IMG/VR virus record: IMGVR_UViG_3300032242_001645
Span: 1-39,067 of that record
Strand: one strand, 5' to 3'
Source: a virus
Length of the DNA: 39,067 nt
The translations under genes and the position numbers were made by a program. Positions within the stretch are counted from its first letter, which is position 1. Each line of letters opens with the position of its first letter. Of this stretch, positions 6,471 through 11,958 are shown one piece after another. The notes under the pieces are model-generated. The model was not told the origin of the DNA. It ran no database searches and was given only the letters and a program-made list of their open reading frames with translations.

Positions 6471-8786
6471 TTATACCGTTGCAAATAAATTACCGCCCAA
6501 TTCTTTAGTAGCATTATAATTACGTTGGGTATAATCCGTGTTCTGTTTCATAACCGCTAATAACTGTGCAGTAAGACTATTTAACCGTTGTATGCCTTCT
6601 GCAACGCCGTTCTGACCTGTAATCTGTGCCATTTGACTAGGTGTTACCACAGATTCTCCAGCTTGTACATTTAGAGTAGCATCTTCCTTTTCCCACCAAC
6701 TTCCTGTCATTCCTAATGTGCCAGAATGTCTTGTACTCATTAGAGAATTTTTTTGTTTAGTTGCCCAATCTTTAAATTCACCACTTGGTGTAATACCTAT
6801 CAATCTTACTATAGTTTCAATTAACGCAGATCGTTGTTTATCAAGTTCTTCTTCTTGTTTACTAACATCTTTTCCTGCTGTTTTTCTGGCATTAATTTCA
6901 TCGGTTAATCTAGTTAATGCTTCCATTCCATAATTAACCTCTCTTTCAGATTTTCTTTTTGTAGGTTCTTCTGAAAATGGTCTGCCCATACCTCCTGGAA
7001 GATTCCAAACAGCAAGATTTAATCTATCTTCCAAAAAATCTAACATTTTGATCATGTAAGGTTTTAAATATTCAACAAAGTTATCAAACATCTTTAATAA
7101 AGGAGCTTTCACGCTTAACCAAAGATCGTCCATTACATTACCCACTCTGTTCCAAAGATCTGCTGGATCCTTTGCGTCACCTAAGTATTTGAAAGTATTT
7201 TTTGCCCAGTCGATAACCTTATTAATAGCAGGTATTAGGTATGTGTCCATTAATGAAGCTAGTTTATGTATTGGGCCGTCGGGTTTTCTAGTAAGATACT
7301 CTACAGCATTGCTTAATCCATTTAATAAAAGATTGGATAATTTTTCTAATACAGGTGCAAACGGTTCTATTAATTTTAAAAATTTGTCACCGAGGGCAGC
7401 ACCAAACATTTTTATTTGTAATTCAGCTTTAGCTAATGATGCTGCATTTCCTTCATATTGATTTTTTTGTTTTTTTGCAATATCATCAGCAGTTTGTATA
7501 TTTTTATTATTAGCAGTTTTAGATAGTTCTGAAATCACGTTTATTGCACCAGCAAACTGCATTACACCTAAAGTTCCTTCTCCAAACGTTTTTCCAAATT
7601 CAATTCTGCCATCAGCTAAAGTATTTCGCAGTTTTATTAATGATTCTACGGATTCTTTACTGCCCACTTTAAAATTTAATGCAGACTGAAGAGCAATTTG
7701 ACTCGCATCAATGAGTTTATAATTTGTCTGTATCAAAGCATCTCCCATGGCGGCGGTAGTTGCTCCCAGATTTTTTCCATTACTCATTAAGACTTGGGCC
7801 ACGAAATCTCTAGCACCTTTGCCGCCTGCTTCAAGAGCTGCTGTTAATTGTACCTGCGCCGCTGCTAGTTGATCAGGCTTTAAATTTGATAAGAATCTTT
7901 TTAAATTTTCATCGGCTGCTGCTTCTTTCATTTGTTGTTCTAAAATTTGTCTGTTCTCTCCAGTGAGTTTAGCAAACGAATCAAGTTCAACTACTAATCC
8001 AGCAACTCCTTTAGCAGTTTGTTCAGTAGTTTGAGTTTGTAGTTTACCTAAATTACCTTGCATACGCATATATAACCCAATATAATCGCCTGCATCTTCT
8101 GCTGTTAATCCTAACCCTAATATTTGTTTTGATAGTTTACCGTCAGTAAACAATTTATTCTGGACTTCTGTAAATTTTCTAATACCAGCATCTACTCCGC
8201 CGACTGCTGTGGCAAAAATATCACTATTTGCTTTAACAACTTTACCAAATTCTGCTAATGACATATACGCTTGAAATGCCATTGAACGCATTTGATATAA
8301 ACTACCGCTAAAGTCAGCGCCAGCTTTTGTAATTTCTTGGTATGATTTTAGCAAACTTTCTTGATATCTGATAAGCTCTGCAAATAGGCCCATTACTGTG
8401 CCAATAAAGAATGGTAAATCTTTAAAAGAATCGTATAAATCACTAAGTGTAGCTGTACCGTTAGCTGCTGCTTTGGCAAAATTAAAAAGATTTTTTGCAG
8501 TATCAACTAGTCCGCCTACTACTTTTCCTAATATATTACCTAACACTCCAAAAACAGTACCAACTGCGCTAGCAGCACCTTGAAGTACACCAAATGCTAC
8601 AGACGCGGCGCCGCCTAGTCCACTACTGCCACCCCCGCCACTACTGCCACCCCCGCCACTACTGCCACCCCCGCCTCCACCGGTTCCTGCTCTACTGATT
8701 ATATTCTGAAGTTTAATCAGATTGACATTCATGGCCTGTGCTGTTGCCAATAAGTCTGCTAGTGTTGCTTCTGTTGCGCCAGTCAT
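6471..8786 (-). CDS. probable tail tape-measure protein (gp29 role)
   Basis: This 771-residue protein has tape-measure features. It has hydrophobic Gly/Ala/Val-rich segments (residues 56-96 and about 127-145), long amphipathic helices through the middle, and near the end the block NVQAGESVVTPSQMAQI (from residue 706) followed by a helix and NATKELGGNLFA. Gly-Glu-x-Val-x-Pro/Thr blocks of this kind are common at tape-measure C-termini. Residues 36-55 are a Gly/Ser linker made of three identical hexapeptides. The T4 tape measure gp29 has 590 aa. The placement next to the portal gene, where T4 has tail tube gp19, is unusual. No clear ribosome-binding site precedes the start; a late-type octamer is at 8840-8847. 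The function rests on composition and C-terminal pattern. Confidence 0.65.
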   Translation of the reverse strand: MTGATEATLADLLATAQAMNVNLIKLQNIISRAGTGGGGGGSSGGGGSSGGGGSSGLGGAASVAFGVLQGAASAVGTVFGVLGNILGKVVGGLVDTAKNLFNFAKAAANGTATLSDLYDSFKDLPFFIGTVMGLFAELIRYQESLLKSYQEITKAGADFSGSLYQMRSMAFQAYMSLAEFGKVVKANSDIFATAVGGVDAGIRKFTEVQNKLFTDGKLSKQILGLGLTAEDAGDYIGLYMRMQGNLGKLQTQTTEQTAKGVAGLVVELDSFAKLTGENRQILEQQMKEAAADENLKRFLSNLKPDQLAAAQVQLTAALEAGGKGARDFVAQVLMSNGKNLGATTAAMGDALIQTNYKLIDASQIALQSALNFKVGSKESVESLIKLRNTLADGRIEFGKTFGEGTLGVMQFAGAINVISELSKTANNKNIQTADDIAKKQKNQYEGNAASLAKAELQIKMFGAALGDKFLKLIEPFAPVLEKLSNLLLNGLSNAVEYLTRKPDGPIHKLASLMDTYLIPAINKVIDWAKNTFKYLGDAKDPADLWNRVGNVMDDLWLSVKAPLLKMFDNFVEYLKPYMIKMLDFLEDRLNLAVWNLPGGMGRPFSEEPTKRKSEREVNYGMEALTRLTDEINARKTAGKDVSKQEEELDKQRSALIETIVRLIGITPSGEFKDWATKQKNSLMSTRHSGTLGMTGSWWEKEDATLNVQAGESVVTPSQMAQITGQNGVAEGIQRLNSLTAQLLAVMKQNTDYTQRNYNATKELGGNLFATV
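8620..8673. repeat. three perfect 18-bp tandem repeats
   Basis: The unit CCACTACTGCCACCCCCG occurs three times head to tail without a mismatch. It lies in frame in the tape-measure-like gene and encodes the repeated linker Gly-Gly-Gly-Gly-Ser-Ser (actual phase GGGGSS) on the minus strand. The identity at all wobble positions points to recent slippage expansion, and the block is far more GC-rich than its surroundings. Confidence 0.95.
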
Positions 8787-8813
8787 AGTTTAAAAATCAT
8801 CATTAAGTACATA

Positions 8814-8821
8814 GATAAATA
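8814..8821 (+). promoter_or_regulatory. putative late promoter for gp26
   Basis: GATAAATA differs from the T4 late octamer TATAAATA at the first base only. It lies 46 bases ahead of the gp26 start, giving a short leader, and mirrors an identical octamer on the other strand at 8840-8847, so the two late transcripts would diverge. Confidence 0.5.
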
Positions 8822-8839
8822 GAATATTCATATATAGTT

Positions 8840-8847
8840 TATTTATC
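8840..8847 (-). promoter_or_regulatory. putative late promoter for the tape-measure/portal genes
   Basis: The minus strand reads GATAAATA, one base from the T4 late octamer. It is 54 bases upstream of the tape-measure-like start and would also feed gp20 and the 80-aa gene. It overlaps the leader of the divergent gp26 message. Confidence 0.5.
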
Positions 8848-8859
8848 GGAGATAAAACC

Positions 8860-9729
8860 ATGCAAGTACAACCAGTCAAATCTAAAAACAACCCTTTAGC
8901 TAGCTTTATGCGCCAACCTAAGGTATACATATCTTTACCTAGTAGAGGAGATTTTTGGCCAAAAGGTAGCATTGATATTCCAGAAACTGGAGAACTTCCA
9001 GTTTTTTCAATGACAGCACGTGATGAGTTATTATTTAAAACACCCGATGCATTAATGAATGGACAAGCAGTAGTCGATGTTATTCAAAGTTGCATACCAA
9101 ATATTAAGAATGCTTGGGCAACACCTACCATTGATCTCGATACTATATTAATTGCTATTAGATTAGCCACGTATGGTGAGAAGATGCCGTTTAAACATAA
9201 GATTCCTGTAATTGATGAAGAAGTCACTTATGAGATCGATTTAAGAATGTTGTTAGATCAACAACAAGGTAATTATTGGATTGATCAAGTTGTTATTGAT
9301 CCAGAGTTTATTATTTGTGTTAAACCGCTAACCTACAAACATATGACACAGACCAGTATCAAAAGTTTTGAAACTACTAGAATACTCAGTATGGTCAATG
9401 ATGAGAATATCACAGACGAAAAGAAATTAGAAATGTTCAATGCTAGTTTTAATAATCTTACCAAAGTTACCGTAGAACTAATGTCCGAAAGTGTTTATAA
9501 AATTATCACCAGTGACACCGAAGTTACTGATGCTCGATTTATTTTAGAGTTTGTTAATAATGCCGACAAAGAAATATTTGATAAAGTTCAAAAACATTTA
9601 ACTGAAATTAAAAAGAACAACGATCTTAAACCTTTGGTATTCAATTCTACAGAAGAGCAGCAAGAATTAGGTGCTCCTGCAACCTACACAGTACCTATTA
9701 ATTTTAACGATTCTGATTTTTTCGCATGA
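8860..9729 (+). CDS. 26: baseplate hub subunit gp26
   Basis: This 289-residue protein matches the gp26 type of T4-like phages (T4 baseplate hub/assembly family). The conserved start is visible: an RQPKVYISLPSRGDFWP segment at residues 18-34, then TARDELLFKTPDALMNGQA at about 52-70, then CIPNIK and a TIDLDTILIAIRLATYG block at about 94-109. The rest is an acidic helical region. T4 gp26 is 208 aa. The ribosome-binding site GGAG (8848-8851) stands 8 bases before the ATG. The stop codon overlaps the next reading frame, so gp26 and the gp51-like protein are co-translated. Known family role: assembly of the central baseplate hub. Confidence 0.85.
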   Translation: MQVQPVKSKNNPLASFMRQPKVYISLPSRGDFWPKGSIDIPETGELPVFSMTARDELLFKTPDALMNGQAVVDVIQSCIPNIKNAWATPTIDLDTILIAIRLATYGEKMPFKHKIPVIDEEVTYEIDLRMLLDQQQGNYWIDQVVIDPEFIICVKPLTYKHMTQTSIKSFETTRILSMVNDENITDEKKLEMFNASFNNLTKVTVELMSESVYKIITSDTEVTDARFILEFVNNADKEIFDKVQKHLTEIKKNNDLKPLVFNSTEEQQELGAPATYTVPINFNDSDFFA

Positions 9730-9740
9730 GGCTTTTGACT

Positions 9741-9953
9741 ATGTCCATGGATGAAATCCAGGATGAAGTTAAATCATTAGACAACGAGTCAAAAGCCTTA
9801 ATCAAAGAACTTTATAAGATGGCTTGGTTTATGCGAGGTGCTCTAAGCATAGAGCAAGCATACATGATGTGTATTGATGACAGAATGATTATATCAGATA
9901 TAATCAATGAGAATTTAGAAACTACTAAAGAATCTGGATTACCGTTCTTTTGA
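9741..9953 (+). CDS. 51: baseplate hub assembly catalyst, gp51-like
   Basis: This small helical protein contains LYKMAWFMRGALSIEQAYMM, then an acidic DDRMIIS segment and ends ETTKESGLPFF. I recall this pattern (C/A-WFMRG...ETTK..xMPFF) in the short proteins annotated gp51 in aquatic T4-like phages. The reading frame is open from an ATG at 9726 that overlaps the gp26 stop (75 aa), but I favour the ATG at 9741 (70 aa). A GAGG ribosome-binding site at 9728-9731 lies 9 bases before it, whereas the 9726 ATG has none. T4 gp51 is 249 aa, so only a core is present. Its place right after gp26 and across from the tape measure also fits a tail-assembly chaperone. Confidence 0.7.
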   Translation: MSMDEIQDEVKSLDNESKALIKELYKMAWFMRGALSIEQAYMMCIDDRMIISDIINENLETTKESGLPFF

Positions 9954-9956
9954 TTT

Positions 9957-10511
9957 TTATATTCCGGCTCTTGTTAGCTTCTGTTGCATTATCTGCATCT
10001 GAGATTTCAACTGTGCAACTTCATCATCATTATCAACAGCGCCATTAGCACCTGGAGCAGCAGGCGCAGCACCACCTATTGCGGTAGCGCCGGCTTCTTT
10101 GCCTTGACTGAATGCACGGCCAATTCCAGATGGGATACCGGCTACTGCACCAGCACTCCGTACAACGCCACCAATACCTTGTGCAATTCTCTGACTTAAA
10201 GATGGTCTAGATGTATTTGCATTAGGTGTTGCTGTAGTAGCGGTAGTTGCTGCAGGAGTTGTTGTTGCTGTAGTAGCAGTAGTTGCTGTAGGTGTTGTTG
10301 CATTAGGGCTAGCAGCTAAAGTACCTAATGTAGTCGGTTGTGGATTTGTTGTAGCTTGAGGAAGACCTGTACTAAGGTTAGGAACACCACCTACAGTTGG
10401 ACTTGCAGAATTAGGTGTTGCTCCACTAGCAGCCGCTTGCATTGATGCTTGTTGGGCAGCAGTTCTTGGTCCTGCTTCGTTAATTGATTTTAACAACTGT
10501 GCGATCTTCAT
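9957..10511 (-). CDS. low-complexity Ala/Thr-rich protein of unknown function
   Basis: I do not recognise a function. The 184-residue protein begins MKIAQLLKSINEAG, an amphipathic helix of the kind that starts several virion proteins in these phages. Residues 20-105 are low complexity (Ala, Thr, Pro, Asn) and include a duplicated ATTATTATTTP-type block. Residues 105-145 are Gly/Ala-rich, and residues 158-182 form a short coiled-coil helix. The start has an AAGGA site. Two exact T4 late octamers lie upstream, so it is expressed late and probably structural. Its stop codon is only 3 bases from the stop of the convergent gp51-like gene, with no terminator between them. Confidence 0.7.
   Translation of the reverse strand: MKIAQLLKSINEAGPRTAAQQASMQAAASGATPNSASPTVGGVPNLSTGLPQATTNPQPTTLGTLAASPNATTPTATTATTATTTPAATTATTATPNANTSRPSLSQRIAQGIGGVVRSAGAVAGIPSGIGRAFSQGKEAGATAIGGAAPAAPGANGAVDNDDEVAQLKSQMQIMQQKLTRAGI
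10228..10296. repeat. two 33-bp imperfect direct repeats, 36 bp apart
   Basis: The segments at 10228-10260 and 10264-10296 begin with the same GTTGCTGTAGTAGC and differ at about four positions. They encode the duplicated Ala-Thr-Thr block in the low-complexity protein. They look like slippage expansion within coding DNA. Confidence 0.8.
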
Positions 10512-10534
10512 ATTCTATTCCTTAAAGGATATTT

Positions 10535-10542
10535 TATTTATA
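10535..10542 (-). promoter_or_regulatory. late promoter, proximal
   Basis: The minus strand reads TATAAATA, an exact match to the T4 late -10 octamer, 24 bases upstream of the start of the Ala/Thr-rich gene. It gives a very short leader containing only the AAGGA ribosome-binding site. Confidence 0.7.
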
Positions 10543-10594
10543 TATTAAAGTGAACTACGTTCACTTGCTTCTTCACTAGCGTTCGAAGCAAATT

Positions 10595-10602
10595 TATTTA
10601 TA
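10595..10602 (-). promoter_or_regulatory. late promoter, distal
   Basis: This is a second exact TATAAATA on the minus strand, 60 bases upstream of the first. Transcripts from it would carry two extra hairpins: TTGCTTC/GAAGCAA (10566-10592 region) and GTGAAC/GTTCAC (10550-10565 region). The two promoters therefore yield messages with different leaders. Confidence 0.65.
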
Positions 10603-10614
10603 TAATAATGTGTT

Positions 10615-10628
10615 CATCGTTAACGATG
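10615..10628. repeat. 14-bp perfect palindrome
   Basis: CATCGTTAACGATG is identical to its own reverse complement. It lies just upstream of the distal late promoter and at the edge of the structured block. It could be an operator or protein-binding site; no function is shown. Confidence 0.6.
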
Positions 10629-10643
10629 TTAATATTATCTAGA

Positions 10644-11027
10644 TTAATCGGTCACACTTAGCCCAGACTAGGGCTAAGAAAAAAACTGGGCATTATCTGA
10701 GTAGCACAGTCACACAGCGTTAGAACTACAAGCATTTCTGCTAGCACAGGCGGTTGACCGATACCTGCTCATTCTGTCTTATTTCAACGGCGGCTTACAA
10801 ATATACGCTATCAGATTTGTAAAGCGTGGAGTTTATGTTTGTTACTCCATCCTTGGGCCTTACTTTTAACTCTATTCAAACAATCAAACCGCAGGCATTT
10901 TGCGATCGTGGTCCTGTTAAGGATACTGATTGAGTACTCTTATCGGCAAGAGATTTCCCTCCCTGTGATCCACGATCCAGGTTTCCGGGCACCAGAAATT
11001 AGCAGGTGCGAGCTTTATACCGATTAA
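10644..11027 (-). ncRNA. candidate structured RNA, family unknown
   Basis: The roughly 520 bases between the GIY-YIG nuclease stop and the next gene hold no credible coding frame but are much more GC-rich (about 48-50 percent in sampled 60-base lines) than their surroundings. The ends at 10644-10652 and 11019-11027 are complementary over 9 bases. Internal helices include 10904-10911 with 10970-10977 (8 bp), 10657-10664 with 10671-10678 (8 bp, 6-base loop), 10795-10802 with 10815-10822 (8 bp), 10827-10832 with 10844-10849 (6 bp), 10937-10941 with 10948-10952, and 10989-10993 with 11005-11009. The minus strand is favoured because the block follows the nuclease gene on that strand. I could not match it to tmRNA, RNase P RNA, tRNA or an intron. 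Confidence 0.45.
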
Positions 11028-11033
11028 CTGAGC

Positions 11034-11462
11034 CTAAGGTTTTTTAATTATGTGAGAGCCATGGACACGGACAGATATATGTCCGTTATAATATTCTTGT
11101 GATTCTAATACTTTGCGGTCGAATTGTTCACGGGCCTCAATGTACGATGTTTCTGATTTGCTTTTACAATAGTGTAGTATCTCGCGGGTAAAGTTGTCTA
11201 TACCTATCTTTGCGATATCTGCGGTTAATTCTACACTGGAGCCATAATATGTTTGCCAGTCGGATTCGATCTTACCACGAATCTTTTTTTTCTTTTTTGT
11301 GCCGTTCTTTAACTTTACAGTCTTGTAGGTCGTTTTACTAAACTTTGCTAATTTTTTGCCAATATACTTCCGCCCAGAGACAATGTTGGTAATGAGATAA
11401 ACAAAACCAACACAGTCTTCAGGTAGTTCTTCAACGATTGAACCTTGATAAGTCCAAGTCAT
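11034..11462 (-). CDS. GIY-YIG nuclease, SegE-like
   Basis: The 142-residue protein carries the two signature strands of GIY-YIG nucleases: GFVYLI at residues 19-24 and KYIGKK at 32-37, followed by a Lys-rich insertion (about residues 45-62) and WQTYYGSS near 69-76. T4-like phages carry related SegE-type proteins, some of which are homing endonucleases. The protein is short and lacks an obvious C-terminal DNA-binding domain, so it might instead be a resident repair or host-DNA-cleaving enzyme. It is the last gene of the gp47-gp46 operon, 3 bases after the histone-like stop, without a clear ribosome-binding site. The candidate structured RNA begins right after its stop codon. Confidence 0.75.
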   Translation of the reverse strand: MTWTYQGSIVEELPEDCVGFVYLITNIVSGRKYIGKKLAKFSKTTYKTVKLKNGTKKKKKIRGKIESDWQTYYGSSVELTADIAKIGIDNFTREILHYCKSKSETSYIEAREQFDRKVLESQEYYNGHISVRVHGSHIIKKP

Positions 11463-11465
11463 TGA

Positions 11466-11660
11466 TTATTTTGCTGCCTTAGCTTCCTTGCGAGCATTTT
11501 TCTCAGCAGTGATTTCATTGCGACGTGCTTTAACAGCTTTGGCTAATTCACCTAATGCTTTACGAGCACGAGTTCCTGCAGCAGCATTACCTGCTTCAAA
11601 TTTTGTGTCTTCTGCTAGGAATGCTTCCATTTGATCTTTAATTTGTTGTGTTGATGTCAT
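11466..11660 (-). CDS. small histone H1/Hc1-like DNA-binding protein
   Basis: This 64-residue protein is Lys/Ala/Arg-rich and contains FEAGNAAAGTRARKALGELAKAVK-type sequence at residues 21-44. That pattern (GN-x-AAGTR-x-RK..L.EL) is what I recall from the Hc1-like family first described in Chlamydia and seen in many aquatic phages. The C-terminus is a basic helix (RRNEITAEKNARKEAKAAK). It probably binds or condenses DNA, of the phage or of the host. AAGG precedes the start by about 9-10 bases, inside the overlapping upstream gene (23-base overlap). Sitting in the recombination operon, it may act during replication rather than in the virion. Confidence 0.75.
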   Translation of the reverse strand: MTSTQQIKDQMEAFLAEDTKFEAGNAAAGTRARKALGELAKAVKARRNEITAEKNARKEAKAAK

Positions 11661-11958
11661 TTCTTATTTTCCTTGGTCTTCCTGCTTTTAAAGGATTTGC
11701 TTTTCTGTAAGCTCTTTCTTCTCTCTTCTTTTCTAACGTATCTTTGGTATCTTGCCTGCGGGCATTATACAATTCTATGCTAGATCTATGTAATTGTTTT
11801 TCTACACTGATGATTTTTTTTATGCAGCCTCTGAATCGTCTCCCTGCTTCGGGATCTTTCTTCTTCATACAAGCATAGTGATAGTTATGCAGATCCACAA
11901 TGAGGCTTAACAATTCTGAATACAAAGCATTATGTTTATCCAGTGCGTCATTCAACAT
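11638..11958 (-). CDS. small basic protein of unknown function
   Basis: I do not recognise this 106-residue protein. It has two helical segments (residues 1-60), including a Cys-His-Tyr-rich stretch (LHNYHYACMKKKD), and a strongly basic C-terminus with KAGRPRKIR at residues 91-99, resembling the GRP core of an AT-hook. Nucleic-acid binding is therefore plausible. The start overlaps the gp46 stop by 11 bases and the end overlaps the histone-like gene by 23 bases, so it is tightly embedded in the recombination operon and probably co-translated. Confidence 0.7.
   Translation of the reverse strand: MLNDALDKHNALYSELLSLIVDLHNYHYACMKKKDPEAGRRFRGCIKKIISVEKQLHRSSIELYNARRQDTKDTLEKKREERAYRKANPLKAGRPRKIRNDINTTN

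Noticed and set aside
9726-9740. ATG at 9726 as the start of the gp51-like protein
   Set aside because: It is possible because it overlaps the gp26 stop, but the GAGG site is positioned for the ATG at 9741, and the first five codons add nothing conserved.
9957-10511. Ala/Thr-rich gene as a secreted or membrane protein
   Set aside because: The N-terminal segment is an amphipathic helix with Glu and Lys rather than a signal peptide, and no transmembrane stretch is visible.
10615-10628. Palindrome as a phage attachment site
   Set aside because: There is no integrase, no tRNA gene and no lysogeny gene in the window, and T4-like phages are lytic, so an operator or structural role is more likely.
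10657-10685. Rho-independent terminator
   Set aside because: The 8-bp GC-rich hairpin is strong, but on the plus strand it is followed by A rather than T, and on the minus strand the T run precedes the hairpin, so neither strand has the right order.
10795-10827. H-type pseudoknot made by TTACAAAT/ATTTGTAA and ACGCT/AGCGT
   Set aside because: The two stems interleave, but no bases are left to span the 8-bp stem on one side, so both cannot form fully at once. I treat them as alternatives.
10644-11027. tmRNA, RNase P RNA, 6S RNA or group I intron identity for the structured block
   Set aside because: The length suits tmRNA or RNase P, and a TGCTTGTAG-like string recalls a tmRNA segment, but there is no T-arm GGTTCRA, no CCA end, no conserved tmRNA 5' sequence, no RNase P CR I or CR V motif, and no interrupted exon as an intron would need.
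10839-11027. 62-aa plus-strand reading frame
   Set aside because: It lies in the structured block, has no ribosome-binding site, no recognisable protein features and is on the strand opposite to its neighbours.
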